In this document: positions 8,726 through 17,220 of the stretch, piece after piece | Layout: each line of letters opens with the position of its first letter | Numbering within the stretch: the first letter of the stretch is position 1 | DNA from: DASUBV01 sp036501025 | GTDB taxonomy: Bacteria > Actinomycetota > Actinomycetes > Streptosporangiales > Streptosporangiaceae | Assembly: GCA_036501025.1 (NCBI GenBank) | Contig: DASYBB010000138.1 | Span: 32,383 to 96,382 of the forward strand | DNA length: 64,000 nt | Direction: 5' to 3' | Translations under genes and position numbers: made by a program | The notes under the pieces: generated by a model | Databases searched by the model: none | What the model saw: only the letters and a program-made list of their open reading frames with translations | What the model was told of the DNA's origin: nothing

Positions 8726-9475
8726 TTACCTGACGAAGGCTCGCCGGCCGCCGAGCAACGCCGTACCGATCCGCACGAGTGTCGCGCCCTCGGCAATCGC
8801 ATCCTCCAGGTCACTGCTCATGCCGGCCGATATCGCCCGGGCACCCGGGTGGGCCGCGCGGAGCATGTCGGCTATGTCCGCCAGCCGCGCGAAGGCGGGC
8901 CGCGGGGCCGCGCCGAGCGGCGCGACGGCCATCACGCCGTCCAGCGCCAGGCCGCCCGCCGCCGCGATCGCGTCGGCCAGCGCGGGCACGTCGGCCGGCT
9001 GGGCGCCGCCGCGGCCCGCGGCGCCGTCCAGGCTGACCTGGATCAGGCAGCGCAGCGCGCGGCCCGGCTCGTCACGGCCGGCCGCGACGGCCCGGCGGCT
9101 GAGCGCGCTGACCAGGCCGGGCCGGTCGACCGAATGCACGACGTCGGCGTAGGACACCACGCTGGCCGCCTTGTTGGCCTGCAACTGGCCCACGAAGTGC
9201 CAGGTCATCGAGACGCCGAGGGCCGCCACGCGGGCGGCCTTGGGCGCCGCCTCCTGGTCGCGGTTCTCGCCCACGTCGCTGACGCCCAGCCGGCTCAGGG
9301 CCACGACGTCGGAGGCGGGGAAGAACTTGGTCACCGCGACCAGCGTGACGCCGTCCGCCGGGCGGTCGGCGGCGGCGCAGGCGGCGTCGATGCGCGCGCG
9401 CAGCGCGGCCAGGTTCGCGCTGAGCTCCGCCGCGCGGGCCGCGTCCGCCTCGGGGGCAGCTTCGGGATCGGACAC
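8726..9475 (-). CDS. YggS-family pyridoxal-phosphate homeostasis protein
   Basis: A 249-residue single-domain alanine-racemase-like barrel that binds PLP without known catalysis and keeps free PLP and amino-acid pools balanced. The PLP lysine is K50 in LVAVTKFFPA. Further family motifs are GENRDQEA, WHFVGQLQANK and the phosphate-binding end SAGMSSDLEDAIAEGATLVRIGTALLG. The start is GTG at 9475. In most actinomycetes pgeF lies between ftsZ and this gene; here the 74-base gap contains only a hairpin. Confidence 0.95.
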   Translation of the reverse strand: MSDPEAAPEADAARAAELSANLAALRARIDAACAAADRPADGVTLVAVTKFFPASDVVALSRLGVSDVGENRDQEAAPKAARVAALGVSMTWHFVGQLQANKAASVVSYADVVHSVDRPGLVSALSRRAVAAGRDEPGRALRCLIQVSLDGAAGRGGAQPADVPALADAIAAAGGLALDGVMAVAPLGAAPRPAFARLADIADMLRAAHPGARAISAGMSSDLEDAIAEGATLVRIGTALLGGRRAFVR

Positions 9476-9494
9476 CAGGTGATTGTCCCACTCA

Positions 9495-9541
9495 TGATCG
9501 CGCGGGCCGCCGGGGCTCCCGGCCCCGGCGGCCCGCGATCA
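9495..9541. terminator. Hairpin between ftsZ and yggS
   Basis: An almost perfect stem of about 19 pairs with a TCCC loop and a two-base bulge occupies most of the gap between the ftsZ stop (9550) and the yggS start (9475). The outer arms read TGATCGCG and CGCGATCA. It probably terminates or attenuates transcription leaving ftsZ. Confidence 0.6.
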
Positions 9542-9549
9542 CGAGTCCG

Positions 9550-10992
9550 TCACTTCAGGAAGTCGGGCACATCCAGCTCGTCCTCTTCCTCGAAGACCAC
9601 CGACCGGCGCCGGGTGCTGGCCGACTCGCCCAGCCGGGGCGGGTCGGCGGGCCGGGCGATGGTCACGGCGGGCTTCTCCGGGACGGGCGGCGATTCCTGC
9701 TCGGGCGGCCGCGGCGCCGGGACGGCGTCCCGGCGCGCGGCGTCCTGGCTGTCCGTCGCGGCACCGGCCGCGCCCGCGGCGGCGCCCTGGTCAACGCCGT
9801 GCCCGGAGTCCGGGTCGCCGGCTCCCCCGTGGTCGCCGGCCGCCGGGTAGTCGCTGGCCGCGTAGTCCGTGGCCGGCCGGCTGGCCGGGGTGACGTGCGG
9901 CGCGGCCGGCTCGGGCACGGGCGCCGCGTGCGGGACCGGCGCCGGGGCGGGCCGCTCCGCGGCGGGTGACCGCCAGGCGGTGGCGGCGGGCAGCGCGAAG
10001 GACCCGGTGCCGACCGCGCCGCGGCCCGGCCGGGACCCTTCGTCCTGCGGCTCGTCGAACCCGGCCGCGATCACCGTGACCCGGACCTCGTCGCCCAGCG
10101 CGTCGTCGATGACCGCGCCGAAGATGATGTTGGCGTCGGGCGCGGCCGAGTTGGACACCAGCTGGGCGGCCTCGTTGATCTCGAACAGGCCGAGATCGGA
10201 GCCGCCCTGGATCGACAGCAGCACGCCGTGCGCGCCGTCGATGCTGGCCTCCAGCAGCGGGCTGGAGATGGCCGCCTCGGCGGCCGCCACCGAGCGGTCG
10301 TCGCCGCGCGCCGAGCCGATGCCCATGAGGGCCGAGCCGGCCCCGGACATGACCGACTTCACGTCGGCGAAGTCCAGGTTGATCAGGCCCGGCGTGGTGA
10401 TCAGGTCGGTGATGCCCTGGACACCGGACAGCAGCACCTGGTCGGCCGCCTTGAACGCGTCGAGCACGCTGACGTGGCGGTCGGAGATCGACAGCAGCCG
10501 GTCATTCGGGATGACGATGAGCGTGTCGACCTCGCTGCGCAGGCGCGCGATCCCGGTGTCGGCCTGCCCGGCCCGGCGCTTGCCCTCGAACCCGAACGGG
10601 CGGGTGACGACGCCGATGGTGAGGGCGCCGAGCGACCGGGCGACGCTCGCGACGACCGGCGCGCCGCCGGTCCCGGTGCCGCCGCCCTCGCCCGCGGTGA
10701 CGAAGACCATGTCGGCGCCCTTGAGGACTTCCTCGATCTCCTCGCGGTGATCCTCGGCCGCCTTGGCGCCGATGTCGGGGTTGGCCCCGGCGCCCAGGCC
10801 GCGGGTGAGTTCCCGGCCGACGTCGAGCTTGACGTCGGCGTCGCTCATCAGGAGGGCCTGGGCATCGGTGTTGATCGCGATGAACTCAACGCCTCTGAGT
10901 CCCTCTTCGATCATCCGGTTTACGGCGTTGACGCCGCCCCCGCCGATACCGACGACCTTGATGACCGCCAAGTAGTTCTGCGGTGCTGCCAC
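9550..10992 (-). CDS. ftsZ: Cell division GTPase FtsZ
   Basis: FtsZ is the tubulin-like GTPase that forms the Z ring. Visible motifs are KVVGIGGGGVNAVNRMIE near the N-terminus, the tubulin signature GGGTGTGGAPV at about residues 103-113, and the T7-loop region NLDFADVKSVMSGAGSALMGIG. After the globular domain (to about residue 320) comes a Pro/Ala-rich linker of about 140 residues. The conserved C-terminal peptide ends ELDVPDFLK and is the docking site for SepF and FtsW. The total of 480 residues is long for the family because of the linker. The start is GTG, preceded by AAAGGG. The 376-base upstream gap to ftsQ holds its own promoter candidates. Confidence 0.98.
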   Translation of the reverse strand: MAAPQNYLAVIKVVGIGGGGVNAVNRMIEEGLRGVEFIAINTDAQALLMSDADVKLDVGRELTRGLGAGANPDIGAKAAEDHREEIEEVLKGADMVFVTAGEGGGTGTGGAPVVASVARSLGALTIGVVTRPFGFEGKRRAGQADTGIARLRSEVDTLIVIPNDRLLSISDRHVSVLDAFKAADQVLLSGVQGITDLITTPGLINLDFADVKSVMSGAGSALMGIGSARGDDRSVAAAEAAISSPLLEASIDGAHGVLLSIQGGSDLGLFEINEAAQLVSNSAAPDANIIFGAVIDDALGDEVRVTVIAAGFDEPQDEGSRPGRGAVGTGSFALPAATAWRSPAAERPAPAPVPHAAPVPEPAAPHVTPASRPATDYAASDYPAAGDHGGAGDPDSGHGVDQGAAAGAAGAATDSQDAARRDAVPAPRPPEQESPPVPEKPAVTIARPADPPRLGESASTRRRSVVFEEEDELDVPDFLK

Positions 10993-11145
10993 GAGGAGGA
11001 ACCCTTTCCGCTCGTTCGCTGTGCCGAGTATCCGCAGGGCCGCGGCTACGGCCCGTTTTCCGGCCCGGCCCGGCTAGCTACAGTGCTGGCCAATCCGTGC
11101 CCCCAGTACCATCGGCCGGGCAGACTCCGCGGATTTCAGCCTGGC

Positions 11146-11178
11146 TAACTCTCACCCTCAACTTGAGATTTAGAGTTA
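11146..11178. promoter_or_regulatory. 33-base imperfect palindrome upstream of ftsZ
   Basis: Outer arms TAACTCT/AGAGTTA and inner arms CTCAA/TTGAG are arranged symmetrically about one central base, with 13 of 16 positions paired. On the minus strand it lies immediately downstream of a TTGACA hexamer (11179-11184), where a -10 region would fall, so a bound protein could block a promoter for ftsZ. No known operator is recognised. Confidence 0.6.
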
Positions 11179-11201
11179 TGTCAAGCTGCCGACTGATAGG
11201 G

Positions 11202-11231
11202 ACAGTAGGGTTGCGCGCTACCTGCGGTCAA
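11202..11231 (-). promoter_or_regulatory. Candidate ftsZ promoter
   Basis: On the minus strand TTGACC (11226-11231) and TACTGT (11202-11207) are separated by 18 bases, a housekeeping-sigma-like arrangement about 210 bases before the ftsZ start. A second -35-like TTGACA at 11179-11184 has no good -10. The rest of the ftsZ-ftsQ gap (10993-11369) shows no gene. Confidence 0.4.
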
Positions 11232-11369
11232 CTAACCGATGGGGAAGCCGCGCCGGCGTGTCGCAGCCGGGCCGCCTGAATACCCGCTGGCCGGAGCCGA
11301 AACGTCCCGCCGCGGGCCCATTGCCCCCGTAACGCGCGGTCCGCGCCGGCCGGCCCCTCGCGGCCGTCC

Positions 11370-12146
11370 TCACCGGCCCGTCACCGCCACCTGCCGCGAG
11401 CTGACGTCCACCGAGCGGGCGCCCGTCCGCAGCAAGGCCTGCAGCTCGGTGGCCTTGGCCGCGCTGCGGCGGGCATCACCCCAGCGCACCGTCACGCGCC
11501 CGCGCAGCCGCAGGGTCACCCCGGCGGCGGTGTCGGTCACGGCCAGCACCCGCGCCCGCACCGTCGCGGGCAGGCTGGCCAGCACCGCGGCCGCGGCCGC
11601 CACCGCCGGGCTGTTCCGCAGCTGCGCGGGCGGCGAGTTCAGCAGCGGCATCCCGGCGGGCCGGGCGGCCGACCGCCGGACCACGACCCCGTGCGGGTCG
11701 ACCAGCTCGTACCCGGTGCCCGCGGCCACCGCCAGCCGCGCCGTCCGCTCCCGGACGGCGATCCGCACGGTGTCCGGCCAGGACCGGCTGACCAGCGCGG
11801 ACAGGATCTGCGGGATGCGCTCGACGCGCCGCTCGGCGGTCGCTGAGTTGAGCCGGGCCAGCGGCGTGCCGGGGTCGATGCCCGCGGCCGCGCTGATCTC
11901 CGCGGCCGGCACCCCGCGGTTGCCGCTGACCTGCACGTGCCGGACGACCAGCAGGCTGGAGCCGAGCAGTGCCCAGGCCGCCCCGGCCACGATCACCAGG
12001 GCCAATACGACGAGGAACGCGGCCCTCCAGGGAGCCGCCCGCCGGCGCGGCGGCAGGCGCTCGGGGCGGCGCTCGCCGGCCCCCCCGGGGTCAGCCCCGC
12101 CCGGCCGGGCCGGGCGGTCCTGGGCGGTATCGCTGGGACCGGTCAT
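11370..12146 (-). CDS. ftsQ: Cell division protein FtsQ/DivIB
   Basis: FtsQ is a bitopic membrane protein that links early and late divisome parts through FtsB and FtsL. The product (258 residues) has a basic, Pro-rich cytoplasmic tail, one membrane helix at about 41-62, then the POTRA domain starting VVRHVQVSGNRGVPAAEISAAAG and the SWPDTVRIAVRERTA segment, followed by the FtsQ/DivIB domain. Its ATG overlaps the murC stop by four bases. It is separated from ftsZ by a gap with promoters. Confidence 0.94.
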   Translation of the reverse strand: MTGPSDTAQDRPARPGGADPGGAGERRPERLPPRRRAAPWRAAFLVVLALVIVAGAAWALLGSSLLVVRHVQVSGNRGVPAAEISAAAGIDPGTPLARLNSATAERRVERIPQILSALVSRSWPDTVRIAVRERTARLAVAAGTGYELVDPHGVVVRRSAARPAGMPLLNSPPAQLRNSPAVAAAAAVLASLPATVRARVLAVTDTAAGVTLRLRGRVTVRWGDARRSAAKATELQALLRTGARSVDVSSRQVAVTGR

Positions 12147-13573
12147 CCCGGCTCGCCCCCGCGCTCGCGCAGCGCGCCCAGGATCAGCGGGCCGAGCGCC
12201 GTGACATCGCCCGCGCCCATGGTCAGCACGAGGTCGCCGGGCTTGGCCAGGCCGGCGATGGCGGCCGGGGCGGCGGACCGGTCAGGCAGGAACTGGGCCA
12301 GGCCGCCGGGCACGGCGCCGGCGACGAGCTGCCCGGTCACGCCGGGCTCGGGATCCTCGCGCGCGGCGTAGATGTCCAGCACGAGCACCTCGTCGGCCAG
12401 CCCGAGGGCGGTCCCGAGCTCGGCCGCGAAGATCCGGGTCCGGCTGAACAGGTGCGGCTGGAACAGCGCGATGACCCGCCCGCCGCCCGCGACGTCGCGG
12501 GCGGCGGCCAGGTCAGCGGCCAGCTCGGTCGGGTGATGGGCGTAGCTGTCGACCACGCGCACGCCGTCGGCCTCGCCCTTGAGCTCCATCCGGCGCCGGG
12601 CGCCGCCGTAGGCGGCCAGCCCCGCGGCGATGCCGGCCGCCGGGTAGCCCAGCTCGGCGGCCAGCGCGAACGCCGCCGCGGCGTTGAGGGCGTTGTGCCG
12701 CCCCGGCACCGCGATCTCGATGGCCGCCGGCCCGTCGGCCGCGGCCCCGGCGGCGGGGGTGACGGTGAGGCCGGTCGCCATCCCGCGCGGCTGGATGCCG
12801 GTCACCCGGTAGTCGGCGGTCGCAGCGGTCCCGTAGGTCACCACCCGCAGGCCCGGCCGGCCGGCGGCGTGCGCGGCCAGCTCGGCGGCGCCGGGATCGT
12901 CCGCGCAGGCCACGAGCAGCCCGCCGATCCGGGCGGCGAAGGCGCGGAACGCCTCCTTGATCTGCGCCAGGTCCGCGTAGTTGTCCAGGTGATCGGCCTC
13001 CACGCAGGTCACCACCGCGGCCGCGGGCGACAGCATCAGGAACGAGCCGTCGCTCTCGTCGGCCTCGGCGACGAAGGCCGGGCCGGCGCCGAGGTCGGCG
13101 CCGAGGCCCGTCCCGGCCAGCACGCCGCCGATCACGTAGGACGGGTCGGCGCCGCAGCCGCGCAGCACCGTCGTGATCATGGAGGTGGTGGTGGTCTTGC
13201 CGTGCGTGCCGGCGATGGCGATGCCCTCGCGGCCCAGCATCAGGCAGGCCAGGGCGGCGGCGCGGTGCAGCACCCGCAGGCCGCGCTCCCGGGCCGCGGC
13301 GAGCTCGGGGTTGTCCGGGCGGATGGCGCTGGACACCACCAGCGTGTCGGCCCGGCCCAGGTTCGCGGCCGCGTGCCCCACGCTGACCGCGGCGCCGAGC
13401 GCGGCCAGCTCATCGAGCTGGGCCGAGGGCGCGGAGTCGCTGCCGGACACCTCGACGCCCAGGGCCAGCATGATCCGCGCGATGCCGGACATGCCCGCGC
13501 CGCCGATGCCGGTGAAGTGCACCCGGCCCAGCTCGCTGACCGGTACCGCGGCCACCGGTGTCACCAGCCCCAT
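12143..13573 (-). CDS. murC: UDP-N-acetylmuramate-L-alanine ligase
   Basis: MurC adds L-alanine to UDP-MurNAc, the first stem-peptide step. The 476-residue protein has the N-terminal FTGIGGAGMSGIA nucleotide-sugar motif, the ATP-binding loop AGTHGKTTTTSM, the EADESDGSF motif, and the Mur C-terminal domain with YAHHPTEL and FQPHLFSRT. The ATG is preceded by AAGGAG. It overlaps ftsQ by four bases and follows murG after 49 bases. Confidence 0.97.
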   Translation of the reverse strand: MGLVTPVAAVPVSELGRVHFTGIGGAGMSGIARIMLALGVEVSGSDSAPSAQLDELAALGAAVSVGHAAANLGRADTLVVSSAIRPDNPELAAARERGLRVLHRAAALACLMLGREGIAIAGTHGKTTTTSMITTVLRGCGADPSYVIGGVLAGTGLGADLGAGPAFVAEADESDGSFLMLSPAAAVVTCVEADHLDNYADLAQIKEAFRAFAARIGGLLVACADDPGAAELAAHAAGRPGLRVVTYGTAATADYRVTGIQPRGMATGLTVTPAAGAAADGPAAIEIAVPGRHNALNAAAAFALAAELGYPAAGIAAGLAAYGGARRRMELKGEADGVRVVDSYAHHPTELAADLAAARDVAGGGRVIALFQPHLFSRTRIFAAELGTALGLADEVLVLDIYAAREDPEPGVTGQLVAGAVPGGLAQFLPDRSAAPAAIAGLAKPGDLVLTMGAGDVTALGPLILGALRERGGEPG

Positions 13574-13622
13574 GCCCTGCTCCTTGTCCGTGCTCGCGTG
13601 ATCGGTCCGCGCCCCTGGCGCG

Positions 13623-14729
13623 CTAGCGGCGGTGCCCGCGCTTGCGGGCCCCGTCGGCGGTGTCCAGCACCGCGTCGGCCAGGTGCCGGTCGGCGTCCCG
13701 GTTGCCGCTGCCCGCCGCGGCCTTGGACATCGCGGCGACCAGTTCCGCGTCGAGCAGCACCGGCAGCAGCGAGTCGAGGATCCAGTCCGGCGTCAGGTCG
13801 GCGTCGGCCACGATGAGGCCGCCGCCCGCCCGCTCGATCGGCACCGCGTTGAGCCGCTGCTCGCCGTTGCCGTGCGGCAGCGGGACATAGGCCGCGGGCA
13901 GGCCCACCGCGGTGAGCTCGGCGCAGGTCATGGCGCCGGCCCGGCACAGCGCGAAGTCGGCGGCGGCGTAGCCCAGGTCCATCCGGTCCAGGTAGGGCAG
14001 CACCACGTACGGGACCTCGCCGGCCGGCACCCGGACCTCCTCGGCCCGCGGGCCGACGATGTGCAGCACCTGGATGCCGGCCGCGCGCAGCGGCCCGGCC
14101 GTGTCCAGGACCGCGCGGTTCAGGGACCGGGCGCCCTGCGAGCCGCCGGTGACCAGCAGCACGGGCAGGTCGGGGCGGAGCCCGAAGTGCGCCCGGGCCT
14201 GGTCGCCGAGCGCGAGCCGGTCCAGGCCGGAGATCTCGCGCCGGATCGGGATGCCGATGTACCGGGCGTGGGCCAGCTTGACCCCCGGCTGCCCGGTGAA
14301 GACCCGCTGGGTCAGCCGGGCGCCGATCCGGTTGGCCAGGCCGGGCTTGCAGTTGGCCTCGTGGACCACGATCGGGACCCCGCGGCGGCGGGCGGCGAGG
14401 TAGCCGGGCGTGGCCACGTAACCGCCGAACCCGACCAGCACGTCGGCGGCGACCTCGTCGAGGATCTCCGCGGCGGCGTTCACCGAGCTGAGCATCCGGC
14501 CCGGAACCGAGGCCAGCTCCGGGGTCAGCGACCGCGGCAGCGGCACCGGCGGGATCAGCGCCAGGTCGTAGCCGCGCTGCGGGACGAGCCGGTTTTCCAG
14601 GCCGCGCTCGGTGCCCAGGCAGGTGATCGCCACCTCCGGGTCGGCGCGGCGGAGCGCATCGGCGAGGGCCAGCGCCGGCAGGATGTGACCACCGGTCCCG
14701 CCGCCCGCGATGACCACGCTCATCGTCAT
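13623..14729 (-). CDS. murG: UDP-N-acetylglucosamine-lipid I GlcNAc transferase
   Basis: MurG converts lipid I to lipid II on the inner membrane face. It is a GT-B (GT28) enzyme of 368 residues with the N-terminal glycine loop VIAGGGTGGHILPALALADALR, the C-terminal donor motif VTGGSQGARSLNR, and the HGNGEQRLNA and AADFALCRAGAMTCAEL segments. The ATG is preceded by GGAAG. It lies between ftsW and murC in the canonical order. Confidence 0.97.
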   Translation of the reverse strand: MTMSVVIAGGGTGGHILPALALADALRRADPEVAITCLGTERGLENRLVPQRGYDLALIPPVPLPRSLTPELASVPGRMLSSVNAAAEILDEVAADVLVGFGGYVATPGYLAARRRGVPIVVHEANCKPGLANRIGARLTQRVFTGQPGVKLAHARYIGIPIRREISGLDRLALGDQARAHFGLRPDLPVLLVTGGSQGARSLNRAVLDTAGPLRAAGIQVLHIVGPRAEEVRVPAGEVPYVVLPYLDRMDLGYAAADFALCRAGAMTCAELTAVGLPAAYVPLPHGNGEQRLNAVPIERAGGGLIVADADLTPDWILDSLLPVLLDAELVAAMSKAAAGSGNRDADRHLADAVLDTADGARKRGHRR

Positions 14730-14803
14730 CGTGCACCACTTCCCTGTCGTCAGGCGCGCCGGGTTCCCGGCGCTGGCCCGCGGCGGGCCAGGCGCGGTCG
14801 CGC

Positions 14804-16060
14804 TCAGCGTCGCCGCGCGCCCAGGCCCAGCCAGCTTAGGACGCGCCGGCCGGCGCCGGGACCGCCCTGCTCAAGTGCCTGCATCGCGCCGGGCTCGTGC
14901 CGCGCGAAGCACATCAGCATGCCGAGCGCGGCCATCGTCGTCAGCAGCGACGACAGCCCCTCGGAGACTAGCGGGAGCGGGATGCCGGTGATCGGCAGCA
15001 GGCCGAGGACCGCCCCCATGTTCACCACCGCCTGGGCCACGATCCACACCGTCACCGCGGCCGCCGCCAGCCGCATGAACGTGTCCTGCATCCGGCGGGC
15101 GATCCGGACCCCGGCGTAGGCGATGCCGCTGTACAGCAGGACCACCGACAGCGTGCCGACCAGGCCCAGCTCCTCGCCCAGGATCGCGAAGATGAAGTCG
15201 GTGCTGCTCTCGGGCACCCAGCCCCACTGCGACCGGCTGGCGCCGAGCCCCACCCCGAGCGGGCCGCCCGAGCCCAGGGCGTTCATGCCGTTAAGCTCCT
15301 GCAGGCCCGAGCCGAGGGGGTCGGCCCGCGGGTCCAGGAAGCCGGTGAACCGGTGCAGCCGGTACGGCGCGACGAGGACCAGGATCAAGACAATGAACGC
15401 CATCAGCACCAGCATGCCGATGAACAGCCGGCCGGGGCTGCCGATGACCCACAGCAGGGCCAGGAAGATCATCAGCAGGATGAGCGTGGTGCCCAGGTCG
15501 TTGCCCAGCAGCACCAGCAGCGCGAGGATGGCCATGCCCGGCATCAGCGGCACGAGCAGCTGCCGCCACTCGGTCAGCTGGCCCAGCTTGTCCTTGCGGG
15601 CCAGCAGGTCGGCGCCCCACAGCACGAAGGCCAGCTTGGCGAACTCCGACGGCTGCACGGCCAGCCCGGCCACCGACAGCTCGCGGGTCGCGCCGAGCAC
15701 GGTCTCGCCCACGGCCAGGACCAGGACCAGGAAGAACACGGTGAGGGCGAGCAGCGGGTAGGCCGCCGCCCGGTACAGGCGGGGCGACGCCCGGGCCGCC
15801 AGCCACATCGCGATCAGCCCGCCGACCGCGCCGAGCAGCTGCTTCTGGAACGCGGCGTAGGTGGGCAGGTGGTGGTCCAGCGCGTAGGCGCTCGAGGTGG
15901 ACAGCACCATGGCCAGGCCCAGCCCGAGCAGCAGCAGGGTGCAGCCGAGGATGAGGTAGTAGGACGTCAGCGGGCGGTCCAGCAGCCCGAGCAGCCGGGC
16001 CGGGGATTCCCGCAGGCCGGGCTGCGCCCGGCGGCTGGCCGTGTCTGCTGGCGCGCTCAT
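14804..16060 (-). CDS. ftsW: Septal peptidoglycan polymerase FtsW (SEDS)
   Basis: FtsW is the SEDS-family glycosyltransferase that polymerises septal glycan with FtsI. From the ATG at 16060 the product is 418 residues with about ten hydrophobic helices. Family motifs include the AVQPSEFAKLAFVLW segment, GNDLGTTL, and the C-terminal PITGIPLPLVSEGLSSLL loop. The larger open frame to 16732 is only antisense to mraY. The gap of 104 bases to mraY is where murD would be expected. Confidence 0.96.
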   Translation of the reverse strand: MSAPADTASRRAQPGLRESPARLLGLLDRPLTSYYLILGCTLLLLGLGLAMVLSTSSAYALDHHLPTYAAFQKQLLGAVGGLIAMWLAARASPRLYRAAAYPLLALTVFFLVLVLAVGETVLGATRELSVAGLAVQPSEFAKLAFVLWGADLLARKDKLGQLTEWRQLLVPLMPGMAILALLVLLGNDLGTTLILLMIFLALLWVIGSPGRLFIGMLVLMAFIVLILVLVAPYRLHRFTGFLDPRADPLGSGLQELNGMNALGSGGPLGVGLGASRSQWGWVPESSTDFIFAILGEELGLVGTLSVVLLYSGIAYAGVRIARRMQDTFMRLAAAAVTVWIVAQAVVNMGAVLGLLPITGIPLPLVSEGLSSLLTTMAALGMLMCFARHEPGAMQALEQGGPGAGRRVLSWLGLGARRR

Positions 16061-16164
16061 GTCACCAGTCTCGCGGGCCGCCGCGGCCACAGCCGGGACA
16101 TTCGGCGCGTGTCGCGGACGGCCTTGCCGCCGGCTGGGCTGGCGGGCTGGGCTGGCGGGCTGGG
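16061..16164. other. murD-less gap between mraY and ftsW
   Basis: This 104-base stretch replaces the roughly 1.4-kb murD gene found between mraY and ftsW in most actinomycetes. No recognisable murD fragment is left in any frame. The end nearest mraY consists of a 13-base tandem repeat. Confidence 0.7.
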
Positions 16165-16170
16165 CTAGCC
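16132..16170. repeat. 13-base tandem repeat over the mraY stop
   Basis: Three copies of a 13-base unit, GGCTGGGCTGGCG (the last copy diverged), run from the intergenic gap across the mraY stop codon. Such short direct repeats are typical slippage or deletion endpoints. Confidence 0.8.
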
Positions 16171-17220
16171 GGGCAGCCACTCGACGTAGAAGATGCCGAG
16201 CCCGAGCGCGATGCACAGGCCGGCGACCATCCAGAAGCGGATCACGATGGTGGTCTCGGCCCAGCCGAGCAGCTCGAAGTGATGCTGCAGCGGGGCCATC
16301 CGGAAGACCCGCTTGCCGGTGAGCTTGAACGAGCCGACCTGGATGACCACCGACAGCGTGATGATGACGAACAGGCCGCCGAGGATGATCAGCAGCAGCT
16401 GGGTCTTGGTCACCACGGCCAGCCCCGCGAGCGCCCCGCCGAGGGCCAGCGAGCCGGTGTCGCCCATGAAGATGCGCGCGGGCGGCGCGTTCCACCACAG
16501 GAACCCGAAGCAGGCGCCGAGCAGCGCCGCGGCGACGACCGCGACGTCCAGCGGGTCGCGGACCGCGTAGCACTGGGGCGACAGGAAGTTCGAGCAGTCG
16601 TTGCGCTCCTGCCAGATCCCGATCAGCGTGTAGGCGGCCAGGACCAGGCAGGTCGCGCCGGTGGCCAGGCCGTCCAGGCCGTCGGTCAGGTTCACCGCGT
16701 TGGACGTCCCGGCGATCATCAAGACGATCCACAGCACGAACGGCAGCACGCCGATGGCGGGCCCGAAGTCCCGCAGGAACGAGAAGTGCGCGTCGGCCGG
16801 CGACAGGGCGATGCCGTCGGGGTGGCGGAGCACCTCGATCGCGAACAGCGCCCCGACGACCGCCTGGCCGGCCAGCTTCGCGCCGCTGCGCAGCCCCAGG
16901 CTGGTCTGCTTGTAGATCTTGATGAAGTCGTCGATGAAGCCGACCAGGCCGAGGCCGGCCATCAGGAACAGCACCAGCAGGCCGGAGATTGATATCGGGT
17001 CGTTGGTGACCACGTGGCCGACCACGTAGCCGATCAGCGTCGCGACCACGATCACGGCGCCGCCCATGGTCGGCGTGCCGCGCTTGGTCTGGTGCGTCTC
17101 CGGCCCCTCCTCGCGGATCAGCTGCCCGTAGCCGCGGCGGCGGAGCAGCTTGATGGCCGCGGGCGTGCCGAACAGCGCCAGCAGCAGCGACACGCCGGCG
17201 GCCACGAGGATGGTCTTCAC
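16165..17220 (-). CDS. mraY: Phospho-MurNAc-pentapeptide translocase
   Basis: MraY moves phospho-MurNAc-pentapeptide onto undecaprenyl phosphate to make lipid I. The 351-residue membrane protein has about ten helices and the active-site loops: GTPTMGGAV, the acidic GFIDDFIKIYKQTSLGLR region, NAVNLTDGLDGLA, and FMGDTGSLALGG, then MAPLQHHFELLGW near the end. Its start overlaps the murF stop by four bases. Confidence 0.98.
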   Translation of the reverse strand: MKTILVAAGVSLLLALFGTPAAIKLLRRRGYGQLIREEGPETHQTKRGTPTMGGAVIVVATLIGYVVGHVVTNDPISISGLLVLFLMAGLGLVGFIDDFIKIYKQTSLGLRSGAKLAGQAVVGALFAIEVLRHPDGIALSPADAHFSFLRDFGPAIGVLPFVLWIVLMIAGTSNAVNLTDGLDGLATGATCLVLAAYTLIGIWQERNDCSNFLSPQCYAVRDPLDVAVVAAALLGACFGFLWWNAPPARIFMGDTGSLALGGALAGLAVVTKTQLLLIILGGLFVIITLSVVIQVGSFKLTGKRVFRMAPLQHHFELLGWAETTIVIRFWMVAGLCIALGLGIFYVEWLPG

